Shown here: in pieces, positions 22,925-34,129 of the stretch
Layout of the letters: every line of letters starts with the position of its first letter
Position numbering within the stretch: the first letter of the stretch is position 1
Assembly (NCBI GenBank): GCA_015178975.1
Contig: WHVD01000014.1
Coordinates: 1,054,001-1,118,000, forward strand
Reading direction: 5' to 3'
Length of the DNA stretch: 64,000 nt
Origin: Hysterangium stoloniferum
Taxonomy: Eukaryota > Basidiomycota > Agaricomycetes > Hysterangiales > Hysterangiaceae
Program-made: the position numbers and the translations under genes
The notes under the pieces: model-generated
What the model saw: only the letters and a program-made list of their open reading frames with translations
What the model was told of the DNA's origin: nothing
The model's database searches: none

Positions 22925-24480
22925 CTAAGAGTAAGAGACAGACAATGGGCGGGACAGGACAGTCAACGATGGGTCGATAAGGAGTTACACGTGTGCGCCA
23001 AATATGCCAAAATACAGAACTTCCCACGCCTCGGTTACATAAGAACCTTAAATTTTCTTTGCTATACACCACAGCCTTCATCGCAATCATCACTCTCCAG
23101 AGGTTCTACCTCACCACAACAGTGTATCCCGTAATGTCTAATGGCCATGCTATCCTAGTTGGTAGGTCTCTGCCTCATCAATTTCCAGCTTCGTGCTGTT
23201 TCTTTATTTTTTCATTTATTTATTTTCCATCACATGATGAACCAAAACCGAATACAAATAGGAAGTGCCGTCTGAGATGTCTCTTCTCCGATTACTCTAC
23301 AGTTTTTGTCGACGGAGGGCATCGATGTCGCTAATCGGTTCTCTGAATCTCGTTTCCTGATCTGCCTGTCGTCGTCGTTGTATACCAGTCACTGATGAAT
23401 CGTTCCTTTGTTTTACAGATGGTGACGTGTGACAAAAGTGTCTTCATTAATGTTTATTTAATAAAATAATTGCACATTTTCCATCGTGATCTCAAAATGC
23501 ATAATGAGTGTCACCTGAACTATTTGTGCTTTTTGTCACAGAATATCTTTCGAGCGGCGACTTATTCACACAAGTTATCACTAGGGGTTAATTATGTAAG
23601 CAGTTAAGCCCCGAAGTTATTACTTAGCCCAGTAACACAGTTATCAGCCTCTTAGATCTTATCCATTGCTTATCCATCTCGGGTTTATATTTACAGCCTT
23701 TTTAGTGCGCAAACCGACCCATTACGTCTTTATTCACTTGAGCGATCTTGGACTGGTTGTTAACCTGAATAATAGAGAAGCGTATTCATTCGCGTCATAA
23801 TAATTAAGAGTGATATTTATATAATATCCTAAATGAAAATGAAAAGGAAAAGTGATCCTGCTCATCGATATATGCCCTGTGGGCAAAGTAAATTTTTTGT
23901 CAGTTGGAAAACACAGACTATAGAACCAGAACATGAATATCGATATCTGGGGCGTGAACCAAGACATTGACCATGATGTGTAAGCTCGTTAACCTCACCA
24001 ACGCTAGTGTTGAATATAAACACTGTCTTATTGTACTTGACGACTAGTGTAATATCACTAATATTGGAATCCACTAAATGTGATGAGCCTGAGCGCGGGG
24101 TAAAGACATGTTGAATCCCTTGATCACGAAATCATACCTATTAATTAACATTGCCAAGTAAGAACGTTACGATCGCAAGCACCGAGATATGGAATCAAAG
24201 GAGGCGGCTGACTTGGAATGCCATCCCATGCATGGGACCAGTGGCCACAACGTTACATCTGTTTCAGGCTCAAGTTGGATACGGAGAAAACCGACGGATA
24301 GGACATGTGTCGGCTAATTAACTCACCAGATGACGTTATTCTTCGAATTACAACTTGAGGGATAGCGCGTTCGAATCGAGTACCATCGTACAGTCGACTT
24401 GCCCATAATGCATAACGTCATAATGTATAAATCTCGTAATGTATAGAATTAGGATGGGAACAATGTTGAGGCGCCTTGGG
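22925..24480. other. Intergenic, no gene supported
   Basis: No domain or repeat structure seen. The left few tens of bases may contain a 5' exon or leader of the AT-hook gene. Confidence 0.35.
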
Positions 24481-24569
24481 CACTGTACAACATATGATGT
24501 ATAACTTTGTAAGGCTACTTATACATTACCATGAAGGATGTTCTGAGGTGAGTTTGGCTCCCACCGAAC

Positions 24570-25300
24570 TGTCAATGTACCTCACACACCTACATGCAAA
24601 CCTCATGACAACCCTGCACCATATAAACCATGTAAACAGCAAGAAAAGCCCAAGAAAGATGCCCTGTAATGTTGGGATTGTAGCCTTTACTTGCAAAGAA
24701 AGGGGAAATGCCAGTAGTGCATTTGGAGTTTTGTTGTATGCAAACTCTGCTAAGGGTAGGAGGTCTGACCAATTGCCTTGTTGATAGTTGCAATAGATTC
24801 ACAGGTATTGTTCCAATATTTGATTAACTCATTCTTTCTGTCTGTCTCCTTCAGGATGGTATCCAAAGTGAAGTGTAGTTTCATATTGAGGGCTATCCCA
24901 AGAGGTTTAAAGAAGTGTGAGAAAAATTTGGAGCCCTGATCTGAGGTGATGTAAGATGGAATGCTGTGTTTTGAGAAAACATGGATAATAAATAGCTTTG
25001 TGACTTCTTGAGAGGTAATTGTGTCATATGTTAGAATGAAGATGCTCTGTTTAGAAAATCTGTCAACAAAGACTAAAATGGAGGTGAAGGAATGTGAAGG
25101 GGGATGATGTTCAATGAAATCCATGGAGATTGAGTTCCACAGAAACTCCAGTACAGGGAGTTGCTTGAGTTGTTAGGATCCCTGTCATTTTGGACCCCTG
25201 TAAGCTGTTTTTAGTCTTGTAACCCTCTGCTGTCCTACTATCAATACCCCTGTTCACGGTAGCACTGCCTGCAGTGCTCCTGACACTTGTTTTCATTGTA
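24570..25300 (-). mobile_element. Ty3/gypsy integrase relic
   Basis: On the minus strand the frame MDFIEHHPPSHSFTSILVFV continues through DRFSKQSIFI, the YITSDQGSKF block and the GIALNMKLHF segment, which are signatures of the gypsy integrase catalytic core (D..D..E family). Surrounding sequence contains further 3' pol fragments. It is a broken fossil with several breaks; no paired LTRs could be assigned. It belongs to the same family as the plus-strand relic at 27577-28345, to judge from shared integrase wording. Confidence 0.75.
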
Positions 25301-25408
25301 TTGTAGCACCTTAGCTTTCCATCTCATCTCCATTCTGTTCACTCCCCCATCACCATTCCATGTATATACCCCATTTGCCACCTCACACCTTTTTAGTATA
25401 CTTTGCTA

Positions 25409-27013
25409 CAGTGGGTCAAAAAACTGCCCCAATGTTTGTGCATTTTAAAAAGATTGATATTGTGTGAAGGAATGACATCAGCAAGAATTCTGAAAAATTC
25501 ACATGATATACTAGAACATGTTGGCTATCTACCAACTTAGGAAATCATGTGATTCCAATCAAAACTCATTGCTCAATAAATCAAACAAAATAATCACTCA
25601 TTGGGGCAGTTTTTTGACCCTCTAATATTTTCTCTGATTTTCAATGTTACACACCAGTATAAGGTAGGAGTGGGTCATATGAATCATCAACATGTCATGT
25701 GACCTTATGTGTATCAATTTGGCATGTTGAACTTTGTTCATTCATCTCCTTGACTCCTTACCACCACTATGAAATCCATCTCTGCTGAAAAGCATTCTTC
25801 TGTTGTTTGTCTCCTCAATGAGGGGTATTCCCATCGTCAAATTCAAGCTAGGACTGGCCTGGGAAAGGGTACTATTGGCAGGATCAGTAGGGAGGTAAAG
25901 GGGGATAAGGAAAATCATCCTGGTGGCCATTCTTCCAAGCTTTCCCCTTATGATAAACAGTCAATTATCTGTCAAATCAGCTCTGGGAAGCTTGACAATG
26001 CTGTCCAAGCCACCCAATTCATAAATTCCATCATATCTACCTTTGTCACTCCTCAGACTATTAGGAATGTGTTAAGGAAGCTGGCTTTAGGTCAGCAACA
26101 AAGAAGAAAGTCCCTATGCTCAAGGGGTCTCATCATCAGCAATGTCTAAAGTTTGCCCAATACCATGAAAATTGGACTATGGAGGACTGGAAGAGGTTGT
26201 TGTGGACTGATGAGACAAAAATCAATAGGATTGGGTCAGATGGGAAGATATATGTTTGGAAGCAACAAGGGGAACCAATATCAGACAGGACCACCACACC
26301 AACTGTCAAACATGGAGGGGGGAATAACTTGATGGTTTGGGGGTGTATAGGCTGGAATAGGGTGGGGAAGCTGATAGAGGTGCAGGAGAACATGGATGCA
26401 GTGCAGTATTGTGAGATTTTGGAGGAGGGAGTGGAGGAGAGCATTGAAAGTTTGGAGATAGCTAAGGATATGTGGTACTTCCAACAGGACAATGATCCAA
26501 AACATACCTCAAAAAAGGCAGACCAGTGGTTTTCTGACAATAACATCATTCCCATGAAGTGGCCTGCCCAATCCCTGATCTAAATCCCATTGAACACCTC
26601 TGGCAACACCTCAGGGCCAAACTCCAATAATATGACATACCACCCAAAGGAGTACATGAATCATGGGACAGGTGGCAAAGGAGTGGACTGAAATACCACC
26701 AGAGACATGCCAGAAGCTAATAGAAAGCATGCATAGGAGGATACAGGCAGTTTTAAAGGCAAAGGAGGGTCATACAAAGTATTAGATTGTAAAATAATAG
26801 AGGGTCAAAAAACTGCCCCAATGAGTGATTATTTTGTTTGATTTATTGAGCAATGAGTTTTGATTGGAATCACATGATTTCCTAAGTTGGTAGATAGCCA
26901 ACATGTTCTAGTATATCATGTGAATTTTTCAGAAATTTTGCTGATGTCATTCCTTCACACAATACCAATCTTTCTAAAATGCACAAACATTGGGGCAGTT
27001 TTTTGACCCACTG
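25409..27013 (+). mobile_element. Tc1/mariner DNA transposon, 1605 bp
   Basis: The element is bounded by CAGTGGGTCAAAAAACTGCC and its inverted complement and flanked by TA on both sides, as expected for Tc1/mariner. Its two terminal inverted repeats are 215 bp each (25409-25623 and 26799-27013) and almost identical. Between them lies a transposase gene. It interrupts an older mobile region whose right flank also ends in a diverged mariner-like terminus (about 27166-27203). The near-identity of the arms points to a fairly recent insertion. Confidence 0.9.
25769..26785 (+). pseudogene. Tc1/mariner transposase, frameshifted
   Basis: Residues 1-110 carry a helix-turn-helix DNA-binding region (GYSHRQIQARTGLGKGTIGR). 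The second part carries the DDE catalytic core: LLWTDETKINRIGSDGK (first Asp), MVWGCIGW, WYFQQDNDPKHTS (second Asp) and then NPIEHLW (third acidic residue). The two halves are in different frames; the change lies around 26085-26115. A second shift near 26570 moves the frame just before the DLNPIEHLW motif. So the copy looks inactive although all motifs survive at the DNA level. Length is close to the usual 330-350 residues of the family. Confidence 0.85.
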
Positions 27014-27239
27014 TATGTTGTATTTAGTCTTATTTACATCCCTGTTTCCTTCTTCCACTTCCTTTGACCTGTCACCACTCTCACTTCTCTGATTGGCCCT
27101 CTGATCATCCATCTCCCTGGATATTTTTGCAATTTTATCCTCTGAGTTATTGAGGATATACATCTGAAGTACCAAACATTGGAAGGGTTTTTTGAGTCAC
27201 TGTATTCTTTGACAAGCTTGAATATCTTTGACTTGTCTC

Positions 27240-27576
27240 AGTTTGATGTCATTGATGATTTCACTTTGATATCATATTATCATCATAGGTAAATGATATA
27301 CATATAGTATATAAGAGCAATGATAGGAATGAAGAAAGTCAGTCAGAAAACCTGTATCATAATTATATTATTAACTGTATTATATAATTATCAAACTTTT
27401 CCAAGCCTTTATTCGACTTAATTATTCATGAGCCTCTGTGTCCTATCTTTGCCTCACACTTTATCAACAGGACAAATTAATACTTTGTCGAACAAGGCAT
27501 CTGTATTTGATATTGTTGAATATTCTTCAATTGTTTATTCGACTTTATTGAGTAAAATCCAATTCGTGTCAACAGC
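27240..27576 (-). mobile_element. Diverged LTR relic of the 'TGTCAC' family
   Basis: The order of blocks AAGAAAGTCAGTC, CTGTAT, then TACTTTGTCGAACAAGGC and TTCGTGTCAACA matches the reverse orientation of the solo LTRs at 27791-28211, 42740-43166 and 54649-55078, but with heavy divergence. An old copy without a visible target duplication. Confidence 0.55.
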
Positions 27577-28345
27577 CCTTGATATGAAGCTATATTTCAC
27601 TTCAGGACATCATCCAGAAGGTGACAGGCAAACTGAACGAGTTAACCAAACATTGGAACAATACCTTTGTATCTACTGCAATTATCAACAGGACAATTGG
27701 TCAGACCTCCTCCCTCTTGCTGAATTTACCTACAATAATGTCCTGGATGCTGCTACTGGTATCTCCCCTTTCTTTGTGAACAATGGCTACTGTCACGAAT
27801 CAATTATTCTTCAATAAAGTCGAATAATATTCTACTAATCGAACTCGAAAGCCTCGTTCGACAAAGTATATATTTGCCCTGTCGATGAAGTAAGAGGCTA
27901 TTACCAGTTGTGAGAACTCACGGAAGTATTTGTCGAAGAAGATAGATTACTAATATCACTAATATACAGATATTTTGACTGACTTCCCTCGCTCCTTTCG
28001 TAGCCCTTTTATACTTTTCTTCGTATCATTATGACTATGTTATGAACTAATAATGAAATCATACATGACATCGAAATGAGACATGTCAAAAGAGATTCGA
28101 TATTGTCGAATAATGTTCGGGTTTGTCGAGTCGAATTCGATGCGTCAAAGAGTTGTCGAATATTACCTTTGATTGTTTGTGACAATGTTGTGACTTGTGA
28201 CAGTTGTGACAGCTACAATCTCAACATTGCAGTCCATCTGGAATGTGATCTGGCCTCCACTTTCACTTAGGAGTTTGTTACTGACCTAGATGAACTTTAC
28301 TGCACCCTTCAGCAGTCCATACTCAATGCTCAAGCATACACTTCC
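27577..28345 (+). mobile_element. Ty3/gypsy integrase relic, split by a solo LTR
   Basis: Before the insertion the frame contains SGHHPEGDRQTERVNQTLEQ and the LPLAEFTYNN block; after it an HLECDLASTF-type segment follows. These are the typical C-terminal half of the gypsy integrase core and following linker. The 421-bp solo LTR sits inside with a 5-bp target duplication (GCTAC). The host relic is broken elsewhere too. Same family as the minus-strand fragment at 24570-25300. Confidence 0.75.
27791..28211 (+). mobile_element. Solo LTR, 'TGTCAC...GTGACA' family, 421 bp
   Basis: Begins TGTCACGAATC and ends GTTGTGACA, flanked by GCTAC on both sides (27786-27790 and 28212-28216). The exact 5-bp duplication shows an ordinary LTR-element insertion followed by LTR-LTR recombination. 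Sister copies are at 42740-43166 and 54649-55078. Confidence 0.9.
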
Positions 28346-28349
28346 CTCT

Positions 28350-28750
28350 GATCTGTCTTATACTCCCTCATCCATCTTGAGGTAGTATAAAGCCCTTTTC
28401 ATACATATACACTACAGTTCTTCAGTTCAAATATTGACTTAGATTAGCCCCTCTTAGTTTCTCACCTTCCCCTCCCATCACCATATGTATTCTTAAAGAG
28501 TGGTCTTCGGCAAGCTGTGACCCTTTACCTCTCAACTCTCAGTGGTTCAGCCCTCTGGTCAATTAAGCTAAGTGTTGATCTTACTCATATCATACTATCT
28601 GCTCTGTTTGAAATACTGGAGCACCCTGACAGTTCATGTGAGGATGCAACACATAAGTTGAAGCCAAGCTCCACTACAGTTATAGAGTCAGACCTCCCAA
28701 CTAGTATGATCTCTATTGTGGCCCCCAATTAACTCAATTCCCATCATCAG
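28350..28750 (+). mobile_element. Gypsy 3' region / LTR fragment
   Basis: Contains ACACATAAGTTGAAGCCAAG near 28650, a form of the motif found near the ends of at least four other LTR relics in the window, with a CATATACACTACAG promoter-like stretch upstream. Boundaries are unclear. Confidence 0.5.
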
Positions 28751-29088
28751 CCCTCTGACTTAGAGCATTTCCCCTTCCCAGCTTAGATCTTAACAAATGA
28801 CTTCTCATCATGATATTTTTCAATATCTGTGATGATTGTGGAACTATTTGGGGCCATTGTGAAGATTGTATAGAAAACTAGTCCATTCTTACCACAAGAT
28901 TGATTTTCCAGAGCCCACTGTATATTTAAGATGAATAAGGAATAACACTTGTACCACTCACTCACTGCTTCCATAAATCCACAAACAAGGCTTAGCACCA
29001 TCCTTCCATTCCATGAATTCAATACTGGTAGTAAACCAAGTCCCTGTACCCTCCATACAGCATGCTTGTGCAAGGTAATTCTCTGATC
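28751..29088. other. Unassigned spacer
   Basis: No coding signal or paired repeat recognised. Probably old mobile-element sequence by its position between relics. Confidence 0.3.
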
Positions 29089-29293
29089 TGTTGAATGAGT
29101 AATGGTTGAACCTGGATATATTAATATCTTACTGATGACTAATCATCTCAGTAGTAACTAGTTCTTAATAGAACTACTCTTAATGGCCTGATAGCTCAGG
29201 GGTTAAGAGCACTACATGTAATCCAAACTTAGTGGTCACTGGTTCAAATCCAGCTCAGGTCAATATTTTCACCCTGCTTATGTAATTTTTACG
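29089..29293 (-). mobile_element. Diverged tRNA-bearing LTR-like mini-element (candidate)
   Basis: Begins TGTTGAATG and has near-duplicate flanks (TGATC left, GGATC right, 4 of 5). In its middle, 29185-29261 reads as a 77-nt tRNA-like sequence: a 7-bp acceptor stem GGCCTGA/TCAGGTC, D-arm GCTC..GAGC and T-loop GGTTCAAATCC. The layout (spacer, tRNA, short tail) mirrors the elements at 52352, 56456 and 63371 in the opposite orientation. The right terminus does not match the TAACA end, so membership is tentative. Confidence 0.45.
29185..29261 (+). ncRNA. tRNA-like sequence
   Basis: Acceptor stem of 7 pairs (with one G-T), A-box-like TAGCTCAGGGGTTAAGAGC and B-box-like GGTTCAAATCC are present. The anticodon region (5-bp CACTA/TAGTG stem with a 15-nt loop) does not give a normal 7-nt loop. 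It is more likely a tRNA-derived part of a mobile element than a functional tRNA. Confidence 0.5.
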
Positions 29294-29819
29294 GGATCAG
29301 GAGCACCAAGCCAGTCAGAAACCTTTTTGCAAAGGTCTACCATGACTTTGACAATTTCAAACTCTGTTCTTGTTCAGAGGAGCTAAATCAAAATTATTTG
29401 GGTCCATAACCTGTCTCTGTCCTGACATATCAAGTGGTGAAGAGATACCATGCTTCATCCAATTCAGTGCAATGTGAGAAGGTGCAATATCCACTGTTTG
29501 TTGTAATTGGAAAACTATATGGTTGTAGTCTCCATCCTCCTTCGATGGGAACTTTACCATTTCAATGTGAGTCTTGTGAATACCCAGAGATTCAGTGTCA
29601 ACAGCCCCAGGCACTAACCAAACCATCTAGTGGAAAAAAATACAGACAATGAAAAAACTCACTGTACTTCCCATTATTCTGAGTGTGGCATACAGTTCAT
29701 AACAAAATACGGTCCTGAAGCGGGTACTAATGGGATTGTACTGTGTCAATTGTCGTTGTAATATTTCCGAATGTAAAAGCAAAGGCTTAAGTGCTTAAGT
29801 AACGGCTCATTTTACAGAG

Positions 29820-30404
29820 ACTCGAGTGATCGACCATCCACATGTGACCGAGTCCAATCAAGGAGGTTGATACCCTGATGGGGAGTCCCCATGAAAATTA
29901 CACCATATGTTGATATTTCAACTGCCTTGTGATTGCGAAGATGGCTCATATGAGATGAGCCTGCATGGATAAGTGCCTAACTAGCGTGAGCCAAGACAAT
30001 GATCATTGTATGGGTCTACAGATATTTTTCAATATGATTCCACCAAAGCTGTGTGCAATGAGTATCAGCACCCGGTCTTGGATCACAACATTCATCGGAC
30101 AATAATAACAAATGTAGCGAGCCACGAACGTCCGTCCTTGTATTCATTCTGAATGTAGACAATTTGGTCACTAAATCCCCAGATATATCATACAGTGTCT
30201 GCTGTGACTTATTCTGGCCCTGGGTACGCGCATCATAGCCGTAAGTAAGAATTCTGGCGGAAGGTAACACCTCTGGCAAGATATCGCGTAGCCAAAGAAC
30301 ACCGTTAACTGCAGTGAAGGACCTCTCCGGTGGCCATCTAAGCCATGTATGGCAACGATATTGCGAGGAGACCAGGTACGATCGTCCGTGATGAGTAAGG
30401 CCAC
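29820..30404 (-). pseudogene. Decayed serine-esterase-like domain (NLR-type N-terminus)
   Basis: The minus strand shows NIVAIHGLDGH, then in another frame VLWLRDILPEVLPSARILTY and GYDARTQ, then VLILIAHSFGG with the GxSxGG-type nucleophile elbow, and finally STYGVIFMGTPHQG. In this order these are the hallmark blocks of the DUF676/PGAP1-like alpha/beta-hydrolase domain that opens many fungal STAND (NLR-like) proteins. The blocks occupy at least three frames: one shift lies right after the DGH block near 30332, where one base seems missing, and a disrupted junction or poor intron lies near 30020. No NACHT or NB-ARC region follows. Host gene relic. Confidence 0.7.
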
Positions 30405-30812
30405 TTACTGGACGGTGGGAGATTCCCTTCCACGCGACAGTGTTTTCAATCCGAAATCATATGCACCGGGAGTAGACACGAAGTATGTGGGATCTTCCGC
30501 CTGTTTCCGTTCCTGTTACGGAAGCGGTTATACTGTGTCTTTCTCAAGAAATGGAGAAAGAGAGAAAAATAAGAGAAGCCTACTGGGCCGGAGGAGAGAC
30601 GTAGGAGAGGACGACATGGACAGGAGAGGCCTGGATGTGGAGTGGTAATGGTGGCTACGACCATCATGAGCGTAGGAATGTGTATCGTGTCCTATCTTAT
30701 ATGTCTATCTACCCCATTGCGCTTCTTTTCGTCTGTCCACATCAATACAAAGACGCCAAACTCATCTCCCCGTATCCTCTGAAATCCTCGTAACCGGCAT
30801 TCCGCCCTTGAC

Positions 30813-31149
30813 CATGACCCCCTTCGCAGAACCGCAGACTCCCACACGCTCACCGCTCACCGAACAGGTTGACAAGGGTTCATGATGGAGCACTATCAAA
30901 GTCAGTGACCATCCGAAGGTGTGTTTATCAACTGCATTGAATTTGGTAGCCATAACCAACAGCCACAAATTGCATGTCCTGGCCGGCAATGCAAGTGGTG
31001 GTGCTTCTTCTACACCTGGAGTCATGTTGACGCCGAAGCCTGCGAAGACAGAGTCGCAAGAAGTAGACGCTGATAGAATATTGAGCCTTAGCTGTGGTGA
31101 AAGCAGCGATGGGTATCTTCTAGAAGTCGAATGTGCCATGGAAATCTAA
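30813..31149 (+). pseudogene. Probable host gene remnant, unknown family
   Basis: From MTPFAEPQTPTRSPLTEQ the plus-strand frame runs into a single TGA at about 30878-30886, where a Trp codon would fit (VDKGS then WSTIKVSDHPK), and then stays open to 31149 (LNLVAITNSHKLHVL, PGVMLTPKPAKTESQEVDAD). The amino-acid texture on both sides of the stop looks protein-like. The segment could instead be an exon skipping the stop by a short intron. I do not recognise the family. Confidence 0.35.
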
Positions 31150-31884
31150 CCAGTAGCAAATACAAGGTTATTAGGGAATGGTGCTGGTGCTTTGGCTACG
31201 GTTTTACGGTGAAATGTCGCGCTCGCCAATAAAACGGGGCATACTAAGATAAGAGGGCAATTAGATTGTATCTTGTCTGACTGCCTTGAGGTGCCAGGCA
31301 TTTTCAACGCCTGACAATCCAGGAGGACAACATGTGCCTTCAGTAAATTCTTGTTAAATAGATGAAGCCACCACCTTAAGTGTTAAATGCGCCTCTATTC
31401 CTGACGGTCTCGGAATCCATATCAACATCACACTCTGTGAGGGTTTAAAATCATATGACCCGCATATATGTATGGAAGAGCCTTGAAGTTTTCCCCAAGA
31501 ACCTATCATAATCTCAAGGATCGTTGGCGTGGTTTCGGCTTTTGCACCAGCTTCTACAGATTGGCCTGGGTTTGGTTGGGGAGAGTGTTGACTCCTAAAA
31601 TCTGTGGGGCTAACACCTGTGGCTCTCGGTTTACTGTGCCACGAGGAGCGGGCTGAAGAAAGGGGGAACACGGCTGTAAGTACCCCATCTGTCTTACAAG
31701 AAATAATTGTATTTGATGAAGCTCCAACAGAAGATGGGCAAGCAGACGCGACATGATCCCGACGATGATGACCGGTCAGCGATGCTGTGCCGCCACACGG
31801 GGCTCTTCGAGTCCTCTGGGCGAGTCCGTGCCTGTTGACATTCGGTAGCCAGGACATGACCAATTTTTCGCACTAAGTATTAAT

Positions 31885-32337
31885 TTGGAGGAAGCACCTA
31901 CTTATCCTGAACTTGATTTCGATGAAGATGATTGCCACGTAGCTCTTTCGGGAAGCCTAGTTATTGGTACGGTATCACAAGAACGGGCCGAAGCATATGG
32001 TCCTCTGTCATCTCCCGAGAAGCTCGACATAGCGACATCTGTGGCTGTGGACAGCGAAGACTCTGATGCCGAGACAATGGTTTTTTCCAGCAGGACTGAC
32101 GAAAGTGGTTCTATGAATGCATCTCACACTATTGACGAAGGAGAGATTGAAGAAGCGGATGATGGTTCTACGTATGCACGGATAACCCCCTCCTCTTCCA
32201 GAAATGTCCGCCGTTTCCCTACGCCTCTATTACGTCTACATAACGCGCCATTGGTGTGCTTCCGCACTCATCGTTCCTGCTCCGCCCCTAAATCCCCCCG
32301 GATCCTCCAATTGCCGACCACTCCATGGCCCACCTGA
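31885..32337 (+). CDS. Acidic 150-aa open frame, possibly part of a host gene
   Basis: An open frame with an acidic, Ser-rich composition (PTYPELDFDEDDCHVALSGS, AVDSEDSDAETMVFSS, HTIDEGEIEEADDG) unlike random translation here. It has no known domain. The annotated 'ATG' codon is a weak assumption: the frame is open upstream from about 31875 and may continue from an earlier exon. It may belong with the remnant at 30813-31149. The last third (after SSSRNVRR) looks less protein-like. Confidence 0.35.
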   Translation: MEEAPTYPELDFDEDDCHVALSGSLVIGTVSQERAEAYGPLSSPEKLDIATSVAVDSEDSDAETMVFSSRTDESGSMNASHTIDEGEIEEADDGSTYARITPSSSRNVRRFPTPLLRLHNAPLVCFRTHRSCSAPKSPRILQLPTTPWPT

Positions 32338-32715
32338 ATCCTGCATGCATCGTCGTTGAAGGAGAAGGGACCAACGAAAGCCTTGGCGATAATTTTGGAC
32401 GATGCGGAGAAGAAATAGCCGCAAATGTTGTCACTAGAGTACATTGGATTGGAGTGCGAAGTTGGGTTAACGCAATCGTGGTAGGAGCTGGAGGGCGAGG
32501 AGTACACCTGGGAAGATTTAAATCAAGTGTGTTTTATGGAGAACGAGAAGATTGATTGCATGAGCTTTTTTTCTTATTCTGTCTGTTGTTTTTTCTTTCT
32601 TGGCGCCTTTGAAATATTGGACTGCTTTATCCCATTTTCCTTCTATCCACTACTATCCCTCTATTTCTCTCCTCTAATTACGGGCTAACCATCCGTTCTG
32701 TCTCCGTCTCTTCGT

Positions 32716-33868
32716 ATATCCCTTCACCGGGAAAACCCCTCTCTCCAAAAGATTTCAGGATATGTAGTAGCACCTTATCTTATACAAACTCCAATAATCT
32801 TTATTGGATCCTTATAAGATTTAAAATTGGTTAAGGATCCAAAAGGTAGGTGGAGGGCGATCAGGTGTACATAGGATCTTTTTAGGAATTGACCATATCA
32901 TTAAATATAAACTCCTTCAATTTTGTATAGTCCAGTGGGATTCTGTATCCCTTTATCTTTCCTGTGACTTGTCAGAGCATGATCCAATTAAAAATCCACA
33001 AAACTCCTGGATATGGTTGCAGGATTTAACATCATATAGAACATGTGTGTAATTGTAATCAATCAATTTAAAATCCCATTCACATCCCTGAATTGATGGA
33101 ATTACAAAATGATATAGAATCTGTTAGATGGTCCACAATTGAGTTAAATTCTCCTTCACTGGGATAACCCCCCTCTCCAAAAGATTTTAGGATCCTTAGT
33201 AGAGCCTTACTTTATTTAAACTCCAACAATCATCCATTAAATCCTTACAGGAGTTGAAATTGGTTAGGGACCTTTTGAGGATCCGAAAGTTCATTGGATT
33301 TTAAACCCTGCAATCACATATTAGATCCTTAACTGATTTTAACTCAGTTATGGATCTTTAAAGGACCAAAAAGTTTGTTGGATTCTAAACCTGCCAATCA
33401 CATGCTGGATCCTGAACCGACTTTAACTGAGTTAATAATCTGATGGGTGATTGGCGGAGTTTATATAAAATAAGCCTCTCCTGAGGATCCTGAAAATTTT
33501 TGGAGCTAGGGCTTTTCCCAGTCCTTTGTTCCAATATAAACTCTCTTTGTTCTCCACATGTTGGAACAAAGGAGATTATTCAATTGTGGACCATCTAACA
33601 GATTCTATATCATTTTGTAATTCCATCAAATTCCAGGATGTGAATGGGATTTTAAATTGATTGATTACACACATGTTCTATGTGATGTTAAATCCTGCAA
33701 CCACATCCAGGGGTTTTGTGGATTTTTAATTGAATCACCCTCTGACAAGTTGCAGGAAAGATAAAGGGATACAGAATCCCACTGGACTATATAAAATTAA
33801 AGGAGTTTATATAAGATAAGGCCTAAAATCTTTTGGAGAGAGGGGTTTTCCCAGTGCTTTATTCCCAG
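32716..33868. mobile_element. Fold-back element cluster, nested long inverted repeats
   Basis: The outer arms 32716-33145 and 33575-33868 are inverted copies, with ends of the type GGGAAAACCCCTCTCCAAAAG. An inner pair with the same style of end lies at about 33155-33290 and 33460-33560, so one family member seems inserted in another. No protein-coding frame is present. The terminal motif CTGGGAAAA.CCC and the absence of coding capacity fit a fold-back/MITE type. Target duplications were not resolved. Confidence 0.65.
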
Positions 33869-34129
33869 TTCATGTTGGCTGTCTCACCCTCATTATGATA
33901 TCACCGCAGCTTGCCACACTCTTTGTTGTTGTTTCAATGCCTCTGTTCAATTGTGGTGTTTTAGGGTCTCCTAACCAGCTAGTGGGAAACCATGGATAAA
34001 AGAAGTTAGAATGAGACCAGATCTAGAATTCCCATATAATTTTAAACATTTTTTATTGTTATTTAGTGCCGAATTTCCATTGGTTTCTAGAAGTTTAGGT
34101 CATTAATGTTTGGAACTTTCTTTTGTCTA

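Noticed and set aside
26136-26555. 139-codon frame antisense to the mariner transposase
   Set aside because: Shadow of the DDE region on the plus strand.
30762-31139. 125-codon minus-strand frame
   Set aside because: No domain; the plus strand over the same span has more protein-like text.
31354-31863. 169-codon minus-strand frame
   Set aside because: Composition looks like chance; no motif, splice partners or repeat-independent support.
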